From Margaritifera margaritifera (lineage: Eukaryota; Mollusca; Bivalvia; Unionida; Margaritiferidae): a stretch of 64,000 bases of DNA. The DNA is taken from NCBI GenBank assembly GCA_029931535.1, contig JAQPZY010001157.1, positions 614,001 to 678,000 on the forward strand, in the 5' to 3' direction. Below the pieces are notes generated by a model, which worked only from the letters and a program-made list of their open reading frames with translations, did not search any database and was not told the DNA's origin. Below, in pieces: positions 45,851-58,900 of the stretch; the first letter of the stretch is position 1; every line of letters begins with the position of its first letter. The translations under genes were made by a program, and so were the position numbers.

Positions 45851-46739
45851 GTTTAAGAAATATGGTTCATTCCAACAGGGAATCTCTTGCCTTAATCAGA
45901 CACAGTTTTAAGTCAATAATTACTTTCACTGAGGAGTTATATTAGTATTTATAAGTCCTTTTCATTTGAGAATACTTTTGTATTCAGCCATCAAAGGCTG
46001 GATTCAAAATCTAGGATTGACTGTAAAAAGAATGATACATATTTACACAGAAAATTAAAAGATAATGGCATCAGTATTGAAACAAAATCTTTCAGAGTAC
46101 CAAGATTTAGGATGATAAAGGACTAAGGGTCACTGTAGGGATGGTAAAATGCTTAGGAAAGTGCACGTAACAAGATGTAAACTACAGCTACTTCCACAAA
46201 TCACCATGGCAAATCTCCAATATTTATATATGGTTTTCAACCCTGATTCTGCCGTTTTCCACTCCACCCAGAACATGGCCCAAGGTAAAAACCCCAAAAT
46301 CCATTATATATATTGTGTCCTTCTCCAACAAATGGATGCAAAAAATTAATAGCCCTCTTGCAGATGGTCACCATGTGGGCAACCGATGTACCAAGTTCGG
46401 TCAACTTCTACTCATTGGTTTAGGAGGATATGTGGTTACAGACGCATGTATGGACGGGCTGATGGACAGATGATATCAAAATATCCCCTCACTAAAGCAT
46501 GGCAATAATCAAATTTGACTGTAATGTGTTTCTCCTGTACAAGTTTTCTTCCCCCCTAATCTTGTCTTTAAATATATCTCAAAAGTCAAGAGAGGCATTA
46601 GAAAAAGAAACCAGAGTCCCTCGAAGGGACTGATGTTCAGGCCAAAAAGAAATTCAAGGAATTCAAGACCATTTCTTCCTTTTAACTCTTGAGTGTTGAA
46701 ACCATCTCTGATATTCTTCAGCAATAACAAGATTTTCAA

Positions 46740-48310
46740 ATTGCCTATGTCAGATTGGCACCATTTTCATTTACAACCAACAAGACATCATTTAGGAGCA
46801 ACAAGACATCATAAGAAGTCCTCAGGTGTAAACCCCATATTGATATAACTTTCGGTTTTGGAGAAGTAACAATAACAAGATTTTCAAGATGGCTGCTATG
46901 GTGGCCATATTGGATATCAGATTAGCACCATTTCCATTTAGGACCAACTAGACATTATAAGAAGTCTTGTGGTGAAAGCACAATATGACCAGCCATCTAG
47001 GAGATGTAGCTATAACAAGATTTTCAAGATGGCCATTGTGGTGGTCATATTGGAAGTAAAATCAGCACCATTATAATCCACAACCAACTAGACATCATAA
47101 GAAGTTTCTCAGTTAAAACCACATGCTGATAATGACAATTCATTCAGGAGTAATGACAACAAGATTTTCAAGATGGCCACTGTGGTGGCCATATTGAATG
47201 TCTGAGCAGCACCATTTTTATTTAGGACCAACTAGACATCATAAGAAGTCCTGTAGTAAAAACCCCATGTTGATATGACCATCCATTCAGGAGGAGTAGC
47301 AATAAGATTTTTAAGATTTTAGACATCAGTTTGGTACCATTTTCACATAGAACCAACTAGACATCATAAGAAGTCTTCTGGTGAAAACCCCATATCAGAT
47401 CAGCACCAATTTCATTTAGGACCAACTAGACATCATAAGAAGTCCTCTGGTGAAACCCCATGTCAATATGTCTTTCAGGTGGAATAGGAATAACAAGATT
47501 TTCAAGATTAGACATCAAATCAGTGCCATTTTCATTCAGATCCAACTAGACATTATAAGAAGTCTTTCAATGAAAACCCCATGTTGATATGACTATCCAT
47601 GATGGCCACTGTGGCAGCCATATTAGACATCAGTTCAGCACCATTTTCATTTAGGACCAACTAGACATCATAAGAAATCTTTTGGTGAAAACCCCATGTC
47701 AATATGACTTTCTGTTCAGCAGGAGTAGTGATAACATTTGCATGATGACTGCTGTGTTAGCCATACTGGATGTCTGAGCAGCACCATTTTCATCATGGCG
47801 AACTAGACATCATAAGAAGTCATTTAGTGTAAAAGTCCATGTTGATATGACCATCCATTCAGGCAGAGTAACAATAACAAGATTTTCAAGATGGCTGCTG
47901 TTGTGGCTATATTATACATCAGACCAGCACCACTTTATTTAGGACCAACTAGACATCATAAGAAGTCTTATGGTGAAAATTCCATCTCAATATGACATTC
48001 CGTTCAGAAGGAGTAGCAATAACAAGATTTTTACAATGGCTACTATGGTGGCCATATTGAACATCAGATCAGCACCATTTTCTTTAGGACCAACTAGATA
48101 TCACAGAAAATCTTTTAGTGAAAACCCTATATTGATATGGCCATACATTCAGGAGGAGTAGCGATAACAAGATTTTCAAAATGGCTGTTGTGGTGGCCAT
48201 ATTAGATGTCCGAGCAGCACCACTTTTATTTAGGACCAACTAGACCATGGGACGAATGTGTGTGAAAAGTTTCATGTCAATCCTCGAAGAAGTATAGGAG
48301 TAGTAGCAAT
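46740..48310 (+). repeat. Dispersed repeat in head-to-tail cluster, about 11 copies of ~140 bp
   Basis: 'aagattttcaagatggc', 'gtggccatattg', 'aggaccaactagacatcata' and 'gtgaaaaccccatgttgata' recur in this order about eleven times. Not protein coding. Confidence 0.85.
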
Positions 48311-48699
48311 AACAAACTTGTGCTCAAGGACAGATGAATGATGGATGACAGACAATCACATACACTTTTCTGGTCTATGACCAGTAAAGCTAAAAACTCC
48401 ATGCCATTTCCTTTAACAGTATGTAAATGAAAAACTTAACGGAGCACTCAAGATAATGAAAGGGGTGGTTGCAGTGTTTTATCCATATGTTAACAGTAAG
48501 TGATATGATGATAAACAAGTGAAATATACACTATATTACAAAAGAAGCCAGACATGTACAAATTTTGCCACGGTGTTTCACGTATCTGAGTAACCCATAT
48601 GTCAATGTTCGGGTTCTACATATCAAACCTGCAGCATACATGAATGAGTATTAGAAAAGAGCTAAGGAGAATATGACTGGCATGGTTTTCTTTTCTTTT

Positions 48700-48875
48700 T
48701 TTGTTGGTTTTAACAGCACTTTTAACACATTATTCACTACATCATGCCAAGGAAATGGGAGCCAAGTGCCTTTCCCAAAATCACACTGAGGCAGCCAACC
48801 CAGACTGGTGGGTATTCAACCTACAACCCTTGGATTATGAATCCGATGCTCTAATAAGTGAGCATGGTAGTTTGG
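48700..48875 (-). mobile_element. tRNA-derived SINE copy
   Basis: Body 'atcatgccaaggaaatggga' and head (minus) 'ctcacttattagagcatcgg' then 'attcataatccaagggttgt' match the 38.3 kb copy. Confidence 0.7.
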
Positions 48876-48879
48876 AGTA

Positions 48880-49780
48880 TATGAAAAATGCTATGTGGAT
48901 CATCTGAAGTCTTTTATGTGTACAGTATGAAGGTCTGGTTTTCTTTGCAAGCCAGTGTATGTAAACAGCATCAACATCTGTACCAAAAGCTTGAAGGATA
49001 AAGAGGCAAAGATGTTTACAATGTGAACCTTTGATGTTTACAGCCCTTGTGATGTTTACAGCCCTAGTGTTACATCGAGAGAATCTGAAAAATGTTCATA
49101 CCAAAGCCTGTTCCACCTTTACTGGCATTATAAACATAGTGAGATAAATATTAAAATAAAACATGTATGCTTAAAATCTGGAACCTATAATTATTCAAAG
49201 ATTACAGAGGTAATGTGGAACATGTACAAATTTCTTTCAAAACAAAGTTTTGTCTCCTGAACACATGCCTCCCTCAAAATAAAGTGGTTGTCTTCTCATA
49301 AAGTCATGCATTCTACAAAGATGGCCATATGATGGCTTTTAATGGTGATCATGGTGATGATGATGTACAAATTGGTAAAATGCACTAAGTTGGTGCTGGC
49401 TATGGTGACTACCCATCCAAGGGTGGGCCTGTCTTTAGAGGGGACCTTATATGAGGAGCAACCACTGTACATGACTCATGGACAAGAGTGGTATGAAAAA
49501 AGAGAGAATCAGAACACTATTTTTGCCCTCCAGCAGGCATAAAAATGCAGATAGCATTTATTTCACTTATATCTTTGTACATTTATACAAAAGGTTAATT
49601 TTTCAGATGCAAATGCATTATAAAATCTTAGTCATATGCATACATACGTTCACAGTCATTATTAACACAAGTTAAAGTTTTGATCATGTGATACACGATA
49701 CATGTGCCTCACAATAAAAGCTCATGTCCATGAAATTAATTTCACAATGACCTTCTATATTCAAAATTAAAAAAACACAC
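48880..49780. other. Region downstream of TOMM40, nothing recognised
   Basis: No coding or RNA feature beyond chance frames. Confidence 0.4.
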
Positions 49781-49781
49781 T

Positions 49782-49792
49782 TTTATTTTATT
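49782..49792 (-). terminator. Overlapping AATAAA signals after TOMM40
   Basis: TTTATTTTATTT on the plus strand gives two AATAAA on the gene strand, 20-30 bases after the stop. This is close to the stop, so other signals may be used. Confidence 0.45.
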
Positions 49793-49811
49793 TATGCAAA
49801 TACAGTCTACG

Positions 49812-49951
49812 TTAGCCTACAGTTAAACCTATTCCAAATCTATAATGTTGTTTCACTTGGTTGGCCATTCCACTAAGAACAAATGTGAAAGGAAAGGGCT
49901 GAAGCTTTTTCTCCATCATTGCTTGAATACACCAGTTAGAATCAAACTGAC
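49812..49951 (-). CDS. TOMM40: TOMM40 last exon
   Basis: Acceptor ttttcag before 49951, phase 1 in, 46 codons with the stop. It carries DSNW, EKKLQPFPF and the terminal beta-signal. Confidence 0.93.
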
Positions 49952-52900
49952 CTGAAAATATAGGAAAGATTAAAGATTGTTTATACTAAGTTCTTAAGTT
50001 TAAACAAGGATTCCACAGAACCCTGTCTGACCTGTTAATGACATTTCAATAAGGTAGCTCTCTGCATACACAGGCATGAATGGAAACCCTAGCATGTCAG
50101 AATAAAGTCCATTTTCTGTCCCATGACTGGCCATAAAATTCAATTTTCTTAAAATTTTAAATGTCCAGACAATTATATGACCCAACTTTACTTTTAAGTT
50201 ATTCTTGGATATACTCCTGTGTAATTTTTTCAGAAATTTTTTAGTTTTTTTCAAAATTTTTGCCCTATACCTGAATATTCATAACAAGGCACTATGGAAG
50301 AATTACCACACAGCAACTACTCAGCACATGGACATGATGTGATTGGCTTCCACTCAAGATTAACCTTATATAAGGTTTGTAAGACTAATTCACTGGGTAA
50401 TCTTTGTTACTGGCTGTTCCTACAGTATTGACAGGGGTATGGTAGTACACTAGAACTTCCCTAAACCAGACACAGTTTGGATCAAACATTTTGGCCATTA
50501 TAATGAAGTATCATAACAATTGGTCCGTCTGCAGAAAAAGCCAGGTTACATTGGTGCCACATTAGGTGAGTGTTGCTATATCATACCAACATATCAACCA
50601 AATACAGAGCAAATGATGTAGAAGATACACGACTTTGAAAACTTTCACAACATTAATATTGTTAATGATGACAATGCTCTCACCACTTAAAAAGTGATAC
50701 TCCTCTCACCATTGAGAGGTGGAATAAAAATCATTGGACCAAAATGATACCGTCAATACTGACATTTAAGCCTTGTCAAACTGCAAACAATATAGACCCT
50801 AATTTTCCATTTCATAATGCGCCAACAGATCAGGGTTTATGTTGCTTGTTTTACTGATTAATCCTAACAAAGAGCATAGACCCAGATCTGCTGGTACATA
50901 AAGCAATGGCAGATCTGGGTCTAAAAAGTTTGTAGTTGGATCTGACTTATATGTGAGTATATACGGTAATATTTGACTTCAGTACTGTATAAATTAGTAA
51001 CCTTTCTAAATTCAAATAGATATATTTAAACTAGAAGTCTACTCAAACATTTTACAGCCAGAAATTGTTTATACTGAAATAAGTTGAAGATAAGCCATAG
51101 TATGTAGATCAAAGTGAAAAAGTGGTGAATCACCAAACTAGTTTTGCCACTATGGGTATAATTTTAATATGACTCTTTTGATTGCATTTTACAAAGAATT
51201 GAGTGGAATTTTTCCCTTAAGGAGATGGGGTTTTTTTACAATATTTTATCTATTTAGTGAAACCCGATTTGTTAAAATTATCTGCAGAGAAAATTTGAAT
51301 TGATATAGACTTTTAAAAACGAAAGGAAATTCATAGGTCATTGAGAGCCTAAAATAAACCTACATCAACTTTTTAAAATGCAAGATGTGAATAACTGAAC
51401 GTAAAAGAGGCAGACCTACCAACCCTACAGAGATAGGATTCATACAAATATTTCGTCAGGAAATTCAAGCACTTTTCAAGAATATTTCAAGGACACAAAG
51501 GTAATTTTTGGACACTATAATAAACTGTGTATAAATTTAGGAAGAATGTTGATTATGGTATGTAGTGTCCATAAAATTTCAGAATAAAGTATTTCATTCT
51601 TAAACAATAACTTCAAAATATTTTTTTTAAATTAGGTCTAGGTGAAGATGCTGTAGTTTGGGTTTGGGGAATGTGGGTAAAGGTCTAGTCATCTCATCTA
51701 GATAATTTTGGGAGTTAGCCATCTTATTTGCCAGAGTTTATAACACCTTCAGTTTTTTATGTTTAAGTAAACAGTATTCTTAATGCATTCCTATTGTCGA
51801 TATTTCATTTTGTTATGCTTATCACTCTTGCCATGAGTCTTCAAGGCACTTGTACTCCTTGATCTAGCTGAGGTCACTTTAGTTCTACAAGTCCCTAGTT
51901 ATACTGCAAAGACATTTTTTTTATAGCAGAGTTGCCAGATCCTAATGATTTTGCACCTGGTGCTAGTTCTATGGTATTTCTTAATTGATTGTAACTAAAT
52001 AAAAAATGTTACTGTATTATACCAGCAATTTTTACTTCTTTTGAGTGATTTTAGGTGCAACAGGGCCAGAATCATACCATTAGGACTTTTATATTTGATT
52101 ACCATGATCAGTACACAAATCAATGGTAATGTTCCCACCAGCTCTTGGCAAACACAACACATAGCTCTTTGTTTATGATTTTGCCTTTCCCACATATACA
52201 GGATGCGCTTACGGAAATCTTGGTTGAACATGTGCTTCCCTTCACACAGCTCTTGACAAACACAGCATCCATTCATTTACATTATAATGTGATTACAATC
52301 CCAAACGAGGCTGAGTACTAACACAGCATCCATTCATTTACATTATAATGTGATTACAATCCCAAACGAGGCTGAGTACTAACACAGCATCCATTCATTT
52401 ACATCATAATGAGGTTACAATCCCAAAAGAGGCTGAGTACTAACACAGCATCCATTCATTTACATCATAATGAGGTTACAATCCCAAAAGAGGCTAAGTA
52501 ATAACACAGCATCCATTCATTTACATCATAATGAGGTTACAATTCCAAAAGAGGCTGAGTAATAACACAGCATCCATTTATTTACATCATAATGAGGTTA
52601 CAATTCCAAATGAGACTGAATACTAACACAGCATCCATTCATTTACATCATAATGTGATTACAATGCCAAAATAGGCTGAGTACTAACACAGCATCCATT
52701 CATTTACATTATAATGTGATTACAATCCCAAAAGAGGCTGAGTAATAACACAGCATCCATTTATTTACATCATAATGAGGTTACAATCCCAAATGAGACT
52801 GAGTACTAACACAGCATCCATTCATTTACATTATATTGTGATTACAATCCCAAAAGAGGCTGAGTAATAACACAGCATCCATTTATTTACATCATAATGA

Positions 52901-55900
52901 GGTTACAATCCCAAATGAGAGTAAGTACTAACACAGCATCCATTCATTTACATCATAATGTGATTACAATCCCAAAAGAGGCTGAGTAATAACACAGCAT
53001 CCATTTATTTACATCATAATGAGGTTACAATCCCAAATGAGAGTAAGTACTAACACAGCATCCATTCATTTACATTATAATGTGATTACAATCCCAAAAG
53101 AGGCTGAGTACTAACACAGCATCCATTTTATTTACATCATAATGAGGTTTCAATCGCAAACAAGGCTGAGTACTAACACAGCATCCATTCATTTACATTA
53201 TAATGTGATTACAATCCCAAACGAGGGTGAGTACTAACACAGCATCCATTTATTTACATCATAATGAGGTTTCAATCCCAAATGAGGCTGAGTACTAATG
53301 AGCATGTAAGCGACCCAACCATAAATCTTACTGTGTATGTAAGTGATGAAACATGGAATTCAAATTCCAGGAAGATCAGGTTTCTAACATTTTATACTGA
53401 TCTTTTCTTTCTTTCTTGATATTTATGTAAATTAATTTTTTTATAAATGAAATGTGTTTGTTTCTAAATTTTGAGCACTTTACAAGGACTACTGAGTATT
53501 TTCAAGCAATTAGCCAGTACTTTTGAAGCCAACCTCAAATTCAAGCACTTTTCAAGACTGTGCAAACCCTGAGAGACCTTCTCAGTAAAGCAGTTCATAT
53601 TTTTCCTAATGTTAGACCAATTTTCATTAAGGTGTAATGAAATATCATGTACTGCCATTGTGGATGTGAAAAACATGCAACTGAAAAACTTAGCAGTGTG
53701 GTCTGATGCAGGAAACATTATGCATTATGTTCAACAAAAAGTTTATAAAGTAGCCATAATAACCACCCGTTCAGTTTCTGAAACTGCAGTTCCAAAGCCA
53801 TGGAGGTTAACTGCTTCTTGCTAGGTCTCTGAACTCTAAGTAATCTTAATGTTTGCTTAGTGCTTGAAGCAATGGCCATAATGTGTCTCAACATGAACAA
53901 TACTCAAACAGAGATGATATGATGTCCTATAAATGCAAATGTTGCCTTTTGTGCTTGTTTCCAAGCACAGCCATGAATCTGAATATTGCTTTGATACTTC
54001 ATAACCAACTGGACTATTTAAAAGATTGATTGTCCCCTTTGCCTTCAATGCGTTTTCATTCGCTGGATGACATTTCCAGACTATGCTATATCCTAAAAGC
54101 AAAAGCTTGATCATGTGGGGGCATTCTTCATGAACAACATAGGTAGATTCAAGCATCTGAGGTACTACCTGTATATTTAGTCTGGTTACCTGACCAACTT
54201 GACAGAGTCTAAGGTGAAAACCCAGATCCAGACTGAACCCAGACAAGCTAATATATGGATTTGACCACAATAATCATTTTTTAAAAATTTTTTATATTGT
54301 TTCGCAAGTTGCAAATTTAAGGGTTGTTTTAGTAATCCTTATGACAAAATCATGAGGATACAGAGGTCTGCAGAGGCAGCAAGATGCGGGTCACAATATT
54401 TTCTTAATTTTGCCAAGCAGACAAGTCCTAAAGAGTCCTTTCATTTTGAAAAGGAATATGTCTGTACACAAATCTACAAACTGCTTCAATCTGATTGCTT
54501 AGGAGCAGATATCTGTGTAAAAATGAAAATAACATGTAGGTCAGCAAGGCATTCTAGCCTTAGACCGTTTTACAGCAAGCTGTAAAATGACATACTTTAC
54601 TTAAAACAAAGCAAATTCAGTGAATTTTTGTCTCCTGCCTAGTGTGGCAAGGTCACCAAAAGCAGAAGATGAAATGATGAAATCTGACTTTTACCCTTGC
54701 AACAGAGCTGTAGTGTTACTTGGAAAGTAACAAAGTTTCATGTTTCTATCTCCAAGGACATTACAGTAAAAGTGCAGAAAAGGGGAAGAAATTGATTAGT
54801 GACCTTGACCTTGAAGATAAACGAAAATGTGTGAAGGATGGATGGTAACGTGGATACTATATCCCCACTTTTGGAAAAAAAGTGGGGCCACAAAAACGCC
54901 TTTAATAAAAGTAATCAGTTTATTTCTTTTCACATCTTTAGAGTAACAAGGCTTTTTTGTTAATTTTACAGATGTTGTAAAATCTGCCATAAACTGGTCG
55001 TATTCTTATGATTATATTTATACCTTAGCGCAAATGAAAGAAATAAAACATTTGTTTGATGAAGTAAAAGACATGCACCAGTAACTGGAACATTAAAAAG
55101 AACTAGATCTGCATTTGTAAAACATGTATGCCCGCACTTTGGACCAAATGTGTCCAAGTCTTCCCCACCCCCACCCCAAAAACTAGACTATAATGGCATA
55201 AAAATCAAATTAAAATCGAAAAAAGCCTGCACTTTAGACCAAATGAGTCCAAGTCTTCCCCACCCCCACCCCAAAAATTAGACTATAATGTCATGAAAAT
55301 CAAATTAGATCATCTATTGATTCATACAAACATGCATACCAAATATCATTTGTCTACCTCGAGTAATTTTTGCTAAATTGTGGTAACAATGTTTTGCTAA
55401 AATAAAGTCCAAAATAAATAAATAAAATTGTGCTGTTAATAGCCTGTCAATCTTATCAGGACATCGATATATGAACACAAATATGTCCATCAAATTTCAT
55501 TTGTCTACTTCAAGTGGTCTTTGCTTTATTGTGCTAGCAAGGATTTTGTCAAAAAAGTTTTAATTTAAAAGGTTCTAAAAAGTATACAAGATTGAAAAAG
55601 TGTTGTAATGACCTGAAAATCTAAGCAAGTCACCTACTCATAACCATGATAAAATATTTGAAATTGCATGGTTCTAAGTCCAATAGTTTCTGTGCTACTG
55701 CACTAAAATGGATTCAGGACAGATGTACAGACTTACATAAGTACAAATGGACAGCAGGAAAGCAATATACCCCCATTCTGCTATTGCAGTAGATGCATAA
55801 AAAAGATTTTAGTTCCAAGATCGTCAGCAACAAAACTTGTTAAGATTGCACAAACATTTTTCTCTTTAATGAGTGATTTCAAGGTTTCTACATTTTTTAA

Positions 55901-58900
55901 ATAATGGCAGCAGCATTTGATGTCTGAACATCATTTGTTCAGACCTGAAAGGATTTTTATGCCCAATGACTCCCTACTGGTTAAGGTTTTCTTAAAAGAA
56001 ATAATTCAAAGTGTTCCCTGTTTTTAGTAACAACAGCCATATTTGATCATGCATTGGCATTTTTGCACGAATCTGAAAGAACTTTGTTTTAAAATGCTCC
56101 TTGTCAAATTTTGCCTAAACTGATTGAGTAGTTTTCAAGAAGTTGAAAACAGCACTGAAGACCAACAACACATAAAATATGTAGGGTAATACCATAATTT
56201 TGCTTGGCCTTATGGCAAGGTAAACTAAATTGCAGAGAGCTAGAAATGTGTTTATGGGACACCTATGCCCCTCCACAGTGCCTGAAAATGGACCTAACCC
56301 AAAGTTTAACTGGACATGTGTAACGCTGTATGTCCCAACCACATCAATGGCTGGCAAAATTAGAACTATATACAGGACAGAGTAGCAAAGGACCAGAGAA
56401 ACTTACTAGTTACAGTGTTGCACCTTGGTTGAACTGTAAAGGGGACATTGTATGTAACTCTGTCCCCGTATAATGATCAAAATATTGGAATTTGTTAGAG
56501 TTTGGGGAACAATGGTTATCTGGAGGGGGAGAATGGCCTCTGGGCTTGCTCAAGAAGCAGTATTGTGGTTAGAATAGAATTATGTCAAAAATGGAATAAA
56601 ATCAAAAGTACTTAACCCAATACTTTGTTATATACCATGTTCACATAATCATTTGTTTGAAAATTGTTTCTGTGATTTCATTAAAGTAAAATATATGTTA
56701 ACATTCCACACAATTATAAAATGCATGCAAAATTAAATTTGAAGCTAAAACTTGCCTCTAAATGTAACAGCAGCACTGGGTATTTCTAACTGGTATACAA
56801 GGGTTCCGACACTTTCCTGTAGCCGTAAACTTGTCTCTAACTCAGCTCCAACCTGCAGTTGGTCATTGATTTTGTGATAATAACAGGCATGAACACCTCC
56901 TGCTGCTGGACTGATGTTTCCACTCAACTGCCATTTTTGTCCTGAAGATAAAAAAGTCAGCCAATCAGGATCTATGCTTTTATTTTCAACCTGTAAATGG
57001 AATCAACCCAGATTTGCTGGAACTAGTGCTGTAACAACTGATAAAAGTAATCAAACATTGGTTGGAAAAATCAAACAACCAGGTGTTTCATTATGATTCT
57101 CCACATTTGAATGTATATGATTAAAATTTACCTTTCCGGTGTTTCATTGTGATTCTCCACATTTGAATGTATATGATTAAAATTTACCTTTTATTAACCA
57201 TTTGACTTTCTGGGATGAAATTTTTGTGGAAAAATAAAATGTGTGAGTAACAACTTCCAGATGCTACAGCCTTCTGTTGTTTAGTACAACCCCAGCACCA
57301 ACAAGATGGCAGATGACAAATGTGCTGATCAAGCATTTACAGGATACAAGCAGCTAACCATTAGGAAATGTGTGAAAGTGACACTGTCCATCTCCATCCA
57401 ATTAAAATTGATGGTTGATTGGTCATCATGAACCAATCACTGATCTTTAAATTTTAACCAATTGCCAACAACAGCTGGTAGAATATGCCAAGGCATATTC
57501 GAGTCCATGCTATTCACAAATAAATGTGCCTAAGACAAAAATGAAGCAGTTTTGGAATACATTGTTATTTTTATTACTGCAGCAATATTATGTTATAGTT
57601 TACTTTGTACCTTTTTATTATTTAAAAGTAGCTGTAATTACACAATCATACAATGATGGCTTCCAATCTCTCATGAAGTTTATTTCAATATGTTACATAA
57701 TCTAATAAGAACATAACTGAATCTGTTTAATGAAGTAATAATAATGAACATTAAACATATTTTTAGATCAGAAAAACATGTATGGGGGTAGTTTAAATAT
57801 CTTCTAGCTTAAACTGAATATAAAACAAAACAATTTCAACAGGTTATGACAGGGGTTTCGTTATTTATAAAGGTGTAGGTCAATTCAATTCGGATATATG
57901 AAAGTACAAGAGCCCCCAATCTGGAACTTTTCTCCAAAAATTAAACTTATAACATGCCCTGTAATTGCAAAGAATAAAAAGATGGACCCATCTTTAATTT
58001 TCAATTTTTTATGTGTCACAGAGATGTATTGTTTTGAGTCAAATATTTCATGTCTATGAATCACTAGGATGGTAAATTAGTGAGGGAAGTAACTCTTGTA
58101 AAAACAGCACTACAAGGTCATTCATTATCACACGGTTCCTGTTACAAGGCAAGTATGGTCATGGATCCTGTTTTATATGTAATAGTAAAATTATATGCAT
58201 CATGTACTTCATTACAAGACATTCTCACTATAAGGTGGTATACTCTATAGGTCAGATGGACATTATAATGAGTACTGTATCTTGTACTTTATTATAAGGC
58301 ATTCTCACTATAAGGTGATATACTTTATAGGTCAGATGGACATTATAATGAAGGAGTACTGTATCATGCACTTTATTAAAGACATTCTCACTATAAGGTG
58401 ATATACTCTATAGGTCAGATGGACATTATAATGAAGAAGTACTGTATTTACTTGTGTCATTTTGACTCGCTAAGAAAACACACAAATCCTGAATTTTAAT
58501 TTGATCTGAACAATTCTTGTAACGCAATTTTAGAAGATGAAACTACCAAATCTGTACCAAATTAGCATTCATCCATCAGATCAATCTGAAAGTTAGTGAA
58601 TGGAAATGAAAAATGTGTCTGTCAGTACTCAAGTATAGAACAATAAAAGGGAATCTATTAACCCTTTTGCAGCGGGATACGACTCCAGTCATACTTTACC
58701 TTTGCTAGCGGGATACGACTCCAGTCCAATGTTCACTATATTCTGTTACCAACATTTGCAGACATGTGTTTAACTGTATAAAACGTCATCAGTTTACGTG
58801 TACTCTTTTGAAAAGAAGGAAAAAAAGGTAGAAGGTACACATAGCATTACCAGATTGTGTTTAAAAGACCCCAAAACTGGTAAAAATTCGATTTCAAAAT

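Noticed and set aside
53857..54270. 137-codon minus-strand frame in a TOMM40 intron
   Set aside because: No domain. TOMM40 exons on either side are already in phase without it.
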